From: Tanticharoenia sakaeratensis NBRC 103193
GTDB taxonomy: Bacteria > Pseudomonadota > Alphaproteobacteria > Acetobacterales > Acetobacteraceae
NCBI RefSeq assembly: GCF_000963885.1
Contig: NZ_BALE01000010.1
Location: 62,001-126,000, forward strand
Direction of reading: 5' to 3'
Length of the DNA stretch: 64,000 bases
Shown here one piece after another: positions 55,122 to 63,906 of the stretch. The position numbers and the translations under genes were made by a program. How positions within the stretch are numbered: position 1 is the stretch's first letter; each line of letters starts with the position of its first letter. The notes under the pieces are model-generated. The model saw only the letters and a list, made by a program, of their open reading frames with translations. It ran no database searches and was not told the origin of the DNA.

Positions 55122-56297
55122 ATGAGCGATGATCTGCCCGTATCGGGCGCCAACCTGCCGCCGTCTCCCTTGGACGTGGGCACGGTCCGGAACGGACGTG
55201 TGACCTTTCCGAACTGGCGAGGGGATGCGGATCCGCCCGAGCCAGAGCCTCCGGCCCCGTTGCCGCCGGACGAGCGGGTCGGCTTTGCGATCATGGGTCT
55301 CGGGCGACTGGCGCTCGGACAGATCCTGCCTGCCTTTGCACAATGTCGCCTTGCGCGCCCGGTCGCCCTCATTTCCGGAGATGTGGAGAAGGCGCGTGTG
55401 GTCGCCGCACAGTACGGCATCCCGCCTGATGCCGTGTATGGCTACGACGAATGCGACCGGCTTTCGCGCAATGATGCCGTTCGTGCGGTCTATGTCGTGA
55501 CGCCGAACGGCCTGCATCGCGAGCACGTCCGTGCGGTCGCGGCGACGGGACGGCATGTCCTGTGCGAAAAGCCGATGGCCAATACCAGCGACGAAGCCCG
55601 GGCGATGGTGGCTGACTGTGCGGCGGCAGGCGTGAAGTTGATGATCGCCTATCGCTGTCAGTACGAGCCTTACAATCGTGAACTGGCCGAGCACGTGCAA
55701 TCGGGCCGGTTCGGCCGTCCCCGTCTAGTTGTCGCGACCAACACGCAGGTTCAGGGTGCTGCCGATCAATGGCGACACAAGCCGGCACTTGCCGGAGGCG
55801 GGGCGCTGCCGGATATCGGGCTCTAATGCCTCAACGGCGTGCGCACACTGCTCGGCGAGGAACCGCTGGAGGTCTCCGCACAGATGGTCCGCGGGGACGA
55901 GCGGATTGGCGAGCTCGACGAGACGATCGCCTTCACGCTGCGATTTCCCTCAGGCGCCATCGCCCAGTGCAGCGCCAGCTACGCCGCCTACGAAACCAAG
56001 GATCTCCGCCTCTACAGCGAGGACGGCGCACTCGAACTGGAAAATGCGTTTGCCTATACCGGGCAGCGTCTGTTCACCCGTCATCGTCTTGGCGATGCGC
56101 GTGGCGTGGAAGAGACGCGCCTGGCGCACGCAAGCGCGTTCGCTCAGGAAATCGATCATTTTGCCGATGCGATCCTGCATGATCGCGCACCGCAGACGCC
56201 GGGCGAGGAGGGCGTTCGGGATCATCTGCTGATGGAAGCGATCTACCGCGCAGCAGGGCTCGGGCATCCGGTGGATGTATCGGACATCAGCATATGA
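55122..56297 (+). pseudogene. Gfo/Idh/MocA oxidoreductase (glucose-fructose oxidoreductase-like) interrupted by an in-frame stop
   Basis: The reading frame runs through a single TAA (55824-55826) and continues in the same frame to 56297, giving 391 residues if the stop is ignored. The N-terminal half has the NAD(P) fold (VGFAIMGLGRLALGQILPAF), YVVTPNGLHREHV, the catalytic-Lys motif LCEKPMANTSDEA and LMIAYRCQYEPYN. After AGGGALPDIGL comes the stop, then CLNGVRTLLGEEPLEV. Relatives such as Zymomonas glucose-fructose oxidoreductase have Tyr at this exact place, four residues after the Asp, and that Tyr is catalytic. TAC or TAT to TAA needs one base change. No Tat signal is present. It overlaps the YdcZ-type gene by four bases. 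Confidence 0.85.
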
Positions 56298-56728
56298 AGA
56301 TGCTGATGCTGGCACTTGCCGTGCTGGCTGGAATAAGCAACCCGATCCAGTCGGCGGCCAACGCGGCGCTGAGCAAGACGGTCGGCCCGATCCTGACGGT
56401 GGCGGCGGTCTATGCCGTGGCGATCGTGACGCTGGTCCTGGTGGCGCCGGTTCTCGGTGTCGGGAAGCCCGCGAAATTCGCCGAGGTGCCGTGGTGGGCA
56501 TGGACCGCCGGCCTCTGCAACATCATCTTCGTGCTGGTCGGGACGACGGTCACGCGCAAGATCGGGTCCGCGACCTTTGTCGTGACGACGCTGACGGCCG
56601 CGGTCATCGTCTCGATCCTGCTGGATCAGTTCGCAGTCATGGGCCTGCCACAGCGGTCCATCACGCTGTGGCGTGTCCTGGGCGGTGGCCTTGCAGTCGC
56701 GGGCGTCGTCATGGTGGCCCGAGGATAG
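56294..56728 (+). CDS. YdcZ/DUF606-type DMT-superfamily small membrane transporter
   Basis: This 144-residue protein has five hydrophobic segments (LALAVLAGISNPIQSAANAAL, TVAAVYAVAIVTLVLVAPVL, WWAWTAGLCNIIFVLVGTTV, FVVTTLTAAVIVSILLDQF and VLGGGLAVAGVVMVARG). This matches the YdcZ/DUF606 half-size DMT proteins, which usually act as dimers. The substrate is unknown. The ATG overlaps the stop of the oxidoreductase frame (ATGA), so premature termination of the upstream gene may reduce its translation. Confidence 0.8.
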   Translation: MKMLMLALAVLAGISNPIQSAANAALSKTVGPILTVAAVYAVAIVTLVLVAPVLGVGKPAKFAEVPWWAWTAGLCNIIFVLVGTTVTRKIGSATFVVTTLTAAVIVSILLDQFAVMGLPQRSITLWRVLGGGLAVAGVVMVARG

Positions 56729-56732
56729 GAGG

Positions 56733-58007
56733 TCAGGTGACCTCCCCTTCCATTTCCTCGCCCGGCAGATGGGCAGGCTCGGCCAGGGCGACCGCTGCCG
56801 ACAGGATGCTCGAGCCGATGACGAAGCCTTCCGCCGACAGCGGCAATGCCGCGCCGCGGCCGAACAGCGAGATTGCCTGGGCTGCGACACCCTGACCGAT
56901 CGAGCCGATGGCATAGCCGAGACCCATGCCGAACGAGCGCGTTTCCGACGGAAACCGCTTGGACAGGTAATGCGGCACGAGCGCGAACACGCCCGACGCG
57001 GCGGCGCCGATGGTGAAGGACGCAGCGCACAGGATCGCATAGGTCGGTCCGCTCATGAACGGCCAGGCAACCAGCACGACGATGGCCAGCGCCACCAGCA
57101 TGACCCGTACATCGCCGAAACGTTCCGCGATTCGCCCGCAAACCAGCTTCCCGCAGAGTGATCCGATGCAATACAGCCCGACCGGCCAGAAAACCTGCGC
57201 CGGGGTGAGGTGGTGGGGACCGCGCAGGATGGTCGGATAGAACGTGAAGATCGCGGCCTTCTGAAATTCCAGAAGCGTCATGATGACGACGGCCTGAATC
57301 GCGGCGGCATCGAAGCGGAAACGAACGCGCGGTTTCCTGGTCGCGGCCAGCTTGTCGCGCGTCTTCAGCCAGACCGGGCTTTCACCCACGCCTGCGCGGA
57401 TGAACAGGGCGAGCAGGGCCGGCGCCAGTCCGATGACGAACAGCCAGCGCCAGCTGTAATGCGGCAGCACGATCGCCTGAACCCCGGCCGCGACGAGATA
57501 GCCGACCTCGTAGCCCGACATCATGAGGGCCGAGGCCATCGGGCGCGCCCGCGCCGGCACGCTTTCCATCAGCAGGGTCGCGGACGCGGTCCATTCGCCG
57601 CCGAAGCCGATCCCGAACAGGAACTGCACGAGCACCAGAACCGAATAGGTCGTGGCGATGGCCGTCGCGCCGGAGAATGCGGCGAACCACAGGACGCCCG
57701 CCATGAACGCGATCCGGCGGCCGTAGCGATCCGAAAGCCAGCCCCAGCCGGTGTTGCCGATCGCGCGCCCGATGCTCTGGATCAGGAGCACGGTGCCCAT
57801 GGCCTTGAGCGGGACGCTGAAATCATGGGCGATGTCGGGCATCGCGAGCATGAGCGCGGTCTGGTCGAACGCGTCGAGAAACCATCCCATGAAGGCTGCG
57901 AACGTCACGCGCCAGTGGGGACGCAACAGGGTCAGGGACCCGACGTCCTGCCTTCCGTGCGAGTCGGTGCGGGACATGGGCGGGGATACGGCAGTCTGGT
58001 CCGTCAT
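56733..58007 (-). CDS. MFS transporter, metabolite:H+ symporter type
   Basis: The 424-residue protein has 12 membrane helices and the MFS signature GWGWLSDRYGRRIAFMAGVL between helices 2 and 3. The N-terminal FLDAFDQTALMLAMPDIA and the EWTASATLLMESVPARARP loop resemble the sialate/aromatic acid/shikimate symporter group (NanT, ShiA-like). The substrate is not determinable. The ATG at 58007 has AGGA about 9 bases upstream. It is convergent with the YdcZ-type gene, whose stop lies 4 bases away. Confidence 0.85.
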   Translation of the reverse strand: MTDQTAVSPPMSRTDSHGRQDVGSLTLLRPHWRVTFAAFMGWFLDAFDQTALMLAMPDIAHDFSVPLKAMGTVLLIQSIGRAIGNTGWGWLSDRYGRRIAFMAGVLWFAAFSGATAIATTYSVLVLVQFLFGIGFGGEWTASATLLMESVPARARPMASALMMSGYEVGYLVAAGVQAIVLPHYSWRWLFVIGLAPALLALFIRAGVGESPVWLKTRDKLAATRKPRVRFRFDAAAIQAVVIMTLLEFQKAAIFTFYPTILRGPHHLTPAQVFWPVGLYCIGSLCGKLVCGRIAERFGDVRVMLVALAIVVLVAWPFMSGPTYAILCAASFTIGAAASGVFALVPHYLSKRFPSETRSFGMGLGYAIGSIGQGVAAQAISLFGRGAALPLSAEGFVIGSSILSAAVALAEPAHLPGEEMEGEVT

Positions 58008-58284
58008 GGCGAGAAATCCTGTCTGGCGGGCCGAAAGAGGGGCATGCATGGCGGAAAACCATGCGCCGTTAGGGGAGTGTTATCTTTTGCTCCCGCATAC
58101 CGGGGCGATTGAGGGGCTGTGCCGGAAGCGGCGTCGCTCACCAACGCTCACGGGTCCGGCCAGATGCCGGGCTCCCTGTCATGAACGAGGTTGCCGCTTG
58201 GACGCTCTGGCTTGGGATGAAACACCTTCGCATCTTGCGGAGCCGCACGATAGACCGCCGCCCGATGAACCTGCGACCCGTTCC

Positions 58285-59193
58285 ATGGACCCGGCAATCC
58301 TGTCGGAAGCGACTGCCGGATCGCACGGGACGTTTGCCGCGACCCTGCGCCGCAGGCGGGCGCGCAGCCGGGCACATCCGGGCACGCTCAGCTTCCTGCC
58401 TCGCCTGGACGCCGTCGGCGGCCATCTGATCGGCGTGCAGGCGGACCTGCAGGCGATCGATCCGCTTCCGCGCCTGGCCTCGACGCGCGCCATCGGTCGC
58501 GCCACGGGGGCGAGGGGACGCCGGACTGCCGCATCGCTCCAGCAGATTCGCGATCGCGATGTGCTGCGCCTTGCCTGCCGTGCGGCGGCGTCCTGGCCGG
58601 AGGCGGTGCGCCTCATGATCGCATTGTCCGATCACGCGGCACCGCATTCGGATTTCGCATCCGAACTGCGCGACATGCTGCAGGAGACCGGCCTGCCGCC
58701 CGCACGGCTCGATCTCGCCTTTGCCGAGGACGGATTGGCAGCGGACGATCCCGCGCTGCATCCGATGCTGGCGGCCATGCGTGATTGCGGCATCGGCATC
58801 TTCTGGTCGGGTTTCGGCGGCGGCACGTCCAGCCTGACGTTGCTGCGCGATCTCGCGGATGCCGGCCTCATCAGCGGTGTCCAGCTGGACGCAGGCGTCC
58901 TGTGCACCAGCCCGGTCCAGTGGCGCGACAAGGCGCTGTTGGGTGAAGACGCGCCGTCGGCTGCGTTCTTCGCAGCCGAGATCGCGGCCATCCGTGCACT
59001 GGGCCTGCGAATACGCCTGGTCGGTGTCGATCGGCCACAGGCACTGGCCTTTGCCGGCAGCACCGGGTTTGACGAAGTTTCGGGCATGCTGGTCGCGCCG
59101 ATGCAGAGCGAGACCGATTTTCTGGCTGAGGTGAACGGGGATGCGGACGCAGGCAAAGGACCTGCAAGGCGGAAATCTCGCAGGCCTGCGTGA
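58285..59193 (+). CDS. Degenerate EAL-domain protein
   Basis: About 302 residues. The C-terminal 190 residues follow the EAL fold of c-di-GMP phosphodiesterases, but key motifs are lost. The EAL/ELT-type position reads DLAFAEDGL. The usual DDFG metal site reads WSGFGGGTSSLTLL. The AEGVE motif reads VGVDRPQ, while the late DEVSGMLVAPM keeps the GYxxxxP-like pattern. It therefore probably binds partners or nucleotide without hydrolysis. The N-terminus is Arg/Ala-rich. The start is uncertain; the ATG at 58285 is the first good candidate and a TTG near 58198 is possible. A terminator follows at 59285. Confidence 0.65.
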   Translation: MDPAILSEATAGSHGTFAATLRRRRARSRAHPGTLSFLPRLDAVGGHLIGVQADLQAIDPLPRLASTRAIGRATGARGRRTAASLQQIRDRDVLRLACRAAASWPEAVRLMIALSDHAAPHSDFASELRDMLQETGLPPARLDLAFAEDGLAADDPALHPMLAAMRDCGIGIFWSGFGGGTSSLTLLRDLADAGLISGVQLDAGVLCTSPVQWRDKALLGEDAPSAAFFAAEIAAIRALGLRIRLVGVDRPQALAFAGSTGFDEVSGMLVAPMQSETDFLAEVNGDADAGKGPARRKSRRPA

Positions 59194-59284
59194 ACAGGGT
59201 CGATGTTCACCGTGCCCGCTGCATGAGCACGAGGCCGAAGCGCGAACAATACATCGTTCCGGCATGTGATAACGCAGAGGGTGT

Positions 59285-59317
59285 CGCTGGCCCCCTCGCA
59301 TGTGGGGGCCAGCGTTT
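59285..59317. terminator. Terminator between the EAL-like gene and pirin
   Basis: CGCTGGCCCCC (59285-59295) pairs perfectly with GGGGGCCAGCG (59304-59314) around an 8-base loop, followed by TTT on the plus strand. It lies between convergent genes and can serve both. Confidence 0.8.
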
Positions 59318-59325
59318 GTGCGGCC

Positions 59326-60051
59326 TTAGAGCGGCGCGCTCTCGACAAGCACGATCTCCGCATCATCAAGAGCACGGAGCGCTATGAACGACGTCTCCGC
59401 GATCGCCGCTCCGTCGCGCGGGTTCAGTGTGGCTGATGCACCTTCGACCTCGATTGCAACGCGACCCACCGACGGCACGAGATAGGCCAGCCTGTCGCGG
59501 TCGAGTTCGTAGCGAACCTGCTCTCCCTGGCGGAGACGTACGCCTGACAGCCGTGCATCCGAACGGATCGGAAGGACATCCGGATCTCCCGCATCGCGCG
59601 GATCACCCGAAGCCAGCAGCGCGAAGCGCCCGTTGCGCGCGTCCTTCGGAAACGGCCGCGTATCCCAGCGCGGTGCCTCGCCCGCACGATCCGGCAGCAG
59701 CCAGATCTGGAACAGGGTCGTCGGTTCCGCTTCGGCATTGGCCTCGCTGTGAACGATCCCCGTTCCCGCCGACATCACCTGCACGTCGCCGGCCAGCGTC
59801 CGGCCCTTATGGCCCAGGCTGTCTTCGTGCGTGATCGCGCCGGTCCGCACATAGGTGATGATTTCCATGTCCCGGTGCGGATGTGGCGGAAAGCCGGTGT
59901 CGGGCGCAATCTCGTCATCGTTCCAGACGCGCAGCCGGCCCCAGTTCATCCGGTTCCGGTCGTGATAGCTGCCGAACGAGAAATGGTGGCGTGCGTGCAG
60001 CCAGCCGTGATCGGCACCGCCGAGAGAGGCAAAAGGTCTGATGTCCAACAT
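59326..60051 (-). CDS. Pirin family protein
   Basis: The 241-residue bicupin has the pirin metal motif GFPPHPHRDMEIITYV with His residues near 56-60, ITHEDSLGHKGRTLAGDVQVM, and SAGTGIVHSEANAEAE completing the metal site. Related proteins such as E. coli YhhW can oxidise quercetin, but the physiological substrate is mostly unknown. It is divergent from a LysR regulator 110 bases away, a frequent pairing that suggests control by that regulator. Confidence 0.92.
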   Translation of the reverse strand: MLDIRPFASLGGADHGWLHARHHFSFGSYHDRNRMNWGRLRVWNDDEIAPDTGFPPHPHRDMEIITYVRTGAITHEDSLGHKGRTLAGDVQVMSAGTGIVHSEANAEAEPTTLFQIWLLPDRAGEAPRWDTRPFPKDARNGRFALLASGDPRDAGDPDVLPIRSDARLSGVRLRQGEQVRYELDRDRLAYLVPSVGRVAIEVEGASATLNPRDGAAIAETSFIALRALDDAEIVLVESAPL

Positions 60052-60104
60052 GAGGGCAATCCTCCGTCGCGTTTCGATCCTGCGGATATAGGCGCTTGGG
60101 TATC

Positions 60105-60150
60105 GTCAAGAAACGGCAATCACGCTACCAAACAGTTTCCATTTCTTGAC
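60105..60150. promoter_or_regulatory. Inverted repeat in the pirin/LysR divergent promoter region
   Basis: GTCAAGAAA (60105-60113) and TTTCTTGAC (60142-60150) are exact reverse complements, 28 bases apart, centred between the two divergent genes. Each arm also contains a TTGAC that could serve as a -35 element. The LysR protein is the obvious candidate to bind here. Confidence 0.5.
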
Positions 60151-60161
60151 AGGTGGTACGC

Positions 60162-61085
60162 ATGGCCCGTTTGCCGGATCTCGAGGCGTGGGCGATCTTC
60201 GCCAAGATTGCCGAAACAGGATCGTTCGCCGCTGCGGCGCGGGCGCTCAGCCTGTCGCGGCCAACGGTGTCCAAGGCGATCGCACGGCTCGAACACCGGC
60301 TGCGTGGCGCGTTGTTCGTGCGGGGCGCGCGCCGTGCCACGCTGACACAGGCCGGACGCGCCGCCATCGCGCATGCAAGCGCCTTGCTTCATGAGGGGGA
60401 GGTTCTGGAAGCCACCCTGCGTGACGATCTCGCCTCACCCGCAGGGCTCGTGCGGCTGACCGTCCCCGTCTCCTTCGGAATCGCGCACGTTGCGCCTTTG
60501 ATCGCGGGATTTCTGCGGGCCTATCCGGGTATCGAGCTCGACGTCGACCTGCGCGACGAAACCGTGGATCTCGGCACCGGCGCCTTCGATCTCGCGGTCC
60601 GGATCGGCCGCCCTGAGGCCGCCAATCTCCCACCGCCGGTCTGCACGGTTGCGCGCCTGCTGGTGGCAAGCCCTCTCTATCTTTCGAGATATGGCACGCC
60701 GCAGATGCCTGAGGATCTGGCGCAGCATGCGGCGATCGGGTTCAGCCAGACACAGGCCCCGGACCTGGTGCGCCTGCATCATGCTCGTCTTGGCGAACGC
60801 AGCATGCGGCTGCGCACGCGGATGCGCGCCAATAACGGTGACGTCGCGCTCCCTGCCTTGCTGGATGGGGTAGGGCTGGCCGTGCTCCCCCATTTCATGG
60901 TGGCGGAAGCCCTGCGCGACGGCCAACTGGTGCGTCTGCTACCAGAGTGGCGGATCGCACCGCTGCATCTGCGGCTGCTGGTTCCGGGCGACAATCCAAG
61001 CGCTCCGGTCATCCCTGCACGCATACGCGCCCTGCGTGATTGGCTGGCACGCGGACTGGCCACAGATGAAATCCCCGTGTCATAG
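60162..61085 (+). CDS. LysR-family transcriptional regulator
   Basis: The 307-residue protein has an N-terminal winged helix-turn-helix (LEAWAIFAKIAETGSFAAAA, LSLSRPTVSKAIARLEHRLR, GALFVRGARRATLTQAG) and a LysR substrate-binding domain (LVRLTVPVSFGIAHVAPLIAG, PGIELDVDLRDETVDL, LDGVGLAVLPHFM). AGGTGG lies 5 bases before the ATG at 60162. It probably controls the divergent pirin gene and itself; the effector is unknown. Confidence 0.93.
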   Translation: MARLPDLEAWAIFAKIAETGSFAAAARALSLSRPTVSKAIARLEHRLRGALFVRGARRATLTQAGRAAIAHASALLHEGEVLEATLRDDLASPAGLVRLTVPVSFGIAHVAPLIAGFLRAYPGIELDVDLRDETVDLGTGAFDLAVRIGRPEAANLPPPVCTVARLLVASPLYLSRYGTPQMPEDLAQHAAIGFSQTQAPDLVRLHHARLGERSMRLRTRMRANNGDVALPALLDGVGLAVLPHFMVAEALRDGQLVRLLPEWRIAPLHLRLLVPGDNPSAPVIPARIRALRDWLARGLATDEIPVS

Positions 61086-61129
61086 TCACGGGCAATTGTT
61101 CTGAAGCTCGCTGAAAGACCGCCGAAGCC

Positions 61130-62335
61130 ATGGATTACGACGCCTATTTCCGCTCAGCACTCGATGGTCTGCGTGCTGACGGCAGCTATCGCTACTTTGC
61201 GGAGCTGGAGCGACGTGCCGGGAACTTCCCTCGGGCATTCCACCATGGGATCGGCCGCGAAGTGACGGTCTGGTGCTCGAACGACTATCTGGGCATGGGA
61301 CAGCATCCGGCCGTTCTCGAAGCCATGCACAAGGGCCTCGACGAAGGCGGCGCCGGTGCCGGTGGAACGCGCAACATCTCGGGCACCAACCACTATCACG
61401 TGGCGCTCGAGGCCGAACTCGCCAGCCTCCACGGCAAGGAAGCGGCCCTCCTGTTCAACTCGGGTTATCTGTCGAACTGGGCGACACTCGGCACGATTGC
61501 CGCGCGACTGCACAACTGCGTTGTCCTGTCGGATGCGGCGAACCACGCTTCCATGATCGAGGGCATCCGTCATTCCCGCGCCGAGAAGCAGATCTTCCGC
61601 CATAACGATGTGGAGGACCTGGAAGCGCGCCTGAAGGCGCTGCCGCGCGACGTGCCCAAGATCATTGCCTTCGAATCCGTCTATTCGATGGATGGCGATA
61701 TCGCGCCGATCGAGCAGTTCTGCGATCTGGCCGACCAATATGGCGCGATGACCTACCTGGACGAGGTGCACGCCGTCGGTCTCTACGGCCACCAGGGCGG
61801 CGGCATCGCCGAGCAGCGCGGTATCGCGCACCGTCTCGATGTGATCGAAGGGACGCTGGGCAAGGGCTTCGGCGTGGTCGGCGGGTATATCAGCGGCAGC
61901 GCCGCGCTGTGCGATTTCGTGCGCAGCTTCGCATCAGGCTTCATCTTCTCGACGGCACTTCCTCCGATGATCGCGGCCGGCGCGCTTGCCAGCGTGCGTC
62001 ATCTGCGCAGCAGCCAGGCCGAGCGTGACGGCCACGCCCGCGCCGTCGCGTCCCTGCGTGCGAGGCTGGACGCGGCGCGCATCCCGCATCTGGCCAACCC
62101 GAGCCATATCGTGCCGGTCATCGTGGGCGATGCGGAACGCTGCCGGATGCTGTCCGATCGGCTGCTGGAGCGGTTCGGCCACTATATCCAGCCCATCAAC
62201 TACCCGACGGTTCCGCGCGGTACGGAGCGCCTGCGCATAACGCCGGGTCCCTTGCACACCGATGCCGATATCGAGGATCTGGCGCAGGCTCTCGCGACGT
62301 TGTGGCAGGAACACGATCTGGCCCTTGCGGCGTAA
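61130..62335 (+). CDS. hemA: 5-aminolevulinate synthase
   Basis: This 401-residue PLP enzyme condenses glycine and succinyl-CoA to 5-aminolevulinate, the first step of heme synthesis by the C4 route of alphaproteobacteria. Motifs are [52 protein letters not shown] with the PLP-contacting Asp and His, and [17 protein letters not shown] with the PLP Lys. The C-terminal [19 protein letters not shown] fits the family. It supplies heme for the cytochromes of this window. Confidence 0.96.
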   Translation: MDYDAYFRSALDGLRADGSYRYFAELERRAGNFPRAFHHGIGREVTVWCSNDYLGMGQHPAVLEAMHKGLDEGGAGAGGTRNISGTNHYHVALEAELASLHGKEAALLFNSGYLSNWATLGTIAARLHNCVVLSDAANHASMIEGIRHSRAEKQIFRHNDVEDLEARLKALPRDVPKIIAFESVYSMDGDIAPIEQFCDLADQYGAMTYLDEVHAVGLYGHQGGGIAEQRGIAHRLDVIEGTLGKGFGVVGGYISGSAALCDFVRSFASGFIFSTALPPMIAAGALASVRHLRSSQAERDGHARAVASLRARLDAARIPHLANPSHIVPVIVGDAERCRMLSDRLLERFGHYIQPINYPTVPRGTERLRITPGPLHTDADIEDLAQALATLWQEHDLALAA

Positions 62336-62749
62336 AAGGCATCACGCGTCATAACGAGAATGAACTCTCTGTAACCTTCTCACGTTCTTCTTTTGATGAC
62401 ACTGCGGATCGGGCTTTCCGGTCCGCCAGATCGAAGGAGACGTGATCGCGATGTGCATGTTCTTCTTTCAGGTGCTTGGCGAATATCGCGCTCACCAGAC
62501 GCACCAAAAAAACAGACAGGCCCCGACACGGCCTGTCGCGCGCGCCCGCATCGTGCTTGTGAATGATGCAGTGGCGGGATCAATAGCGATGACATCGCGG
62601 CATGATTTCGATGCGGAGGCCGGGCACAAGCCGAAAAGGACCGGCGGCAGACCGAAACCGGCAGCTGTTGCCTAGTGCATGACGCGATCTGTATCTGATC
62701 GTTTCGGAATCGTTTGACGGTCTGGTCTCGCCGCGCCCATGGTCGTGCG
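62336..62749. other. Intergenic stretch with a minus-strand terminator
   Basis: About 410 bases without a convincing gene. A plus-strand frame (62442-62675, GTG or ATG at 62451 after AAGGAG) exists, but its peptide is of mixed composition and runs through the terminator hairpin at 62506-62537. I therefore do not call it. The minus-strand terminator suggests a transcript coming from higher coordinates. Confidence 0.4.
62506..62537 (-). terminator. Intrinsic terminator on the minus strand without an associated gene
   Basis: Reading the minus strand, GACAGGCC (62537-62530) pairs with GGCCTGTC (62522-62515) around a 7-base loop, followed by TG and seven T (62512-62506). There is no U-run on the plus strand, so it does not serve hemA. 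No minus-strand protein gene ends just before it. Confidence 0.75.
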
Positions 62750-63076
62750 ATGCATGCCTCCACCCGAGAGCCGTCATCACCGTTCCACGCGTCCGAGATC
62801 CGTGAACTGGCGGAGCGTTTTGGCAAGGCGGCCACCCTGTGCGTAGGCCTCGCGGCGGAGAACCAGCACGACGAGCTGGTGGACGCCAGTGCCGAGCTGA
62901 TCCTCATCCTGCGCCGGATCTGGCGGATTCGTCATGTTGCGCCGGAAGAAGTCTGGACGGAACTCGATCACCGCCTGCAGCTCGGAACCCTGTTGCTTCG
63001 ACTTCAGCAGGACGCGAGACGCCTCCCGCGCCGAGGCAAGGGCCACTGGCACCCTGGCTCGACCAAGCTGCCTTGA
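62750..63076 (+). CDS. Hypothetical small protein
   Basis: I do not recognise this protein of about 108 residues. It has a helical, amphipathic character with a Leu/Ile/Arg-rich centre (ASAELILILRRIWRIRHV, LDHRLQLGTLLLRLQQDARR), which differs from the Arg/Ala/Pro composition of spurious frames. The Shine-Dalgarno is poor and the start is uncertain. It lies between hemA and cvpA in the same direction. Confidence 0.45.
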   Translation: MHASTREPSSPFHASEIRELAERFGKAATLCVGLAAENQHDELVDASAELILILRRIWRIRHVAPEEVWTELDHRLQLGTLLLRLQQDARRLPRRGKGHWHPGSTKLP

Positions 63077-63279
63077 GCCCTCCGAGAGAGGCAGATCAAC
63101 TGCGTATCCGTAGTGTCCGAAGCATCGTTGCCGGCGCCGGTGCTGGCTTCTGACACGCGCGACACGATGCGGCTGTTATCGCCAAGGCCGTACCATTCCA
63201 CCCCCGTCGCTCGACTGATGGTGTCAGTGCTGATCTCTTCCTATATCGACGTCATGAACCGGATGGAGAGGGTGACGGC

Positions 63280-63813
63280 GTGATTGTGACGAGTGCCGAT
63301 GCAGTGGCGCTGACGATCCTGGCCCTTTCAGCGATCTGGGGGCTGGTCCGCGGCTTCGTGACCGAAGCACTGAGCCTTGGGGCGTGGATCGGGGCCATCG
63401 TCTGCGCGTTCTGGTTCTATCCGCTGACGCTTCCCTACATCACGCCTCATCTGCCGGACCATCCAGTTGCCGTGGGCGTGGGGTTCGCCGTAGTCTTCGT
63501 GCTTGCCCTGATCCTGCTGTCCATGATCGCCAATGCGGTCGGGCAGGGGCTGCGCGTCGTGCTGGCCGGTGGACCGGATCGCCTTCTGGGGGCCGTCTTC
63601 GGCATCGCGCGCGGCTACATGGTCCTTGTCGTGCTGTTCATCGCACTCCATCTGGTATCTCATGGATGGCTCGACGCCCTGATGAGCGGGAGCCAGCTCG
63701 GCCCCTACATCGCGCGCGGTGCCGCCTGGCTGCAGGCTTCAGCCGGCGGGTGGATCCCGACATCGATCAACGCGCCGCCGCTGTGGTCGTCAGGCATCTG
63801 GAGTCACGGATAA
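63280..63813 (+). CDS. cvpA: CvpA-family membrane protein, GTG start
   Basis: The 177-residue protein has four membrane helices (VALTILALSAIWGLVRGFV, LSLGAWIGAIVCAFWFYPL, VGVGFAVVFVLALILLSMIA, IARGYMVLVVLFIAL) and the CvpA signature GGPDRLLGAVFGIARG. The E. coli homologue is needed for colicin V production; its normal role is unclear, with links to envelope stress. It precedes purF by 93 bases, the conserved cvpA-purF order. GAGAGGGTG lies upstream of the GTG. Confidence 0.9.
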   Translation: MIVTSADAVALTILALSAIWGLVRGFVTEALSLGAWIGAIVCAFWFYPLTLPYITPHLPDHPVAVGVGFAVVFVLALILLSMIANAVGQGLRVVLAGGPDRLLGAVFGIARGYMVLVVLFIALHLVSHGWLDALMSGSQLGPYIARGAAWLQASAGGWIPTSINAPPLWSSGIWSHG

Positions 63814-63906
63814 GCTTGCGTTCAGCCGGACGCTGGGCCATGACGCGCCCTTGGCGCGGCGCAGGCCGCCAACCGTTGCCCGCAATGTCCCGGGGAGTGT
63901 TGCACG

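Noticed and set aside
62442-62675. Plus-strand frame preceded by AAGGAG
   Set aside because: The spacing to GTG is too short and to ATG rather long; the peptide has no recognisable features and the frame spans a terminator hairpin.
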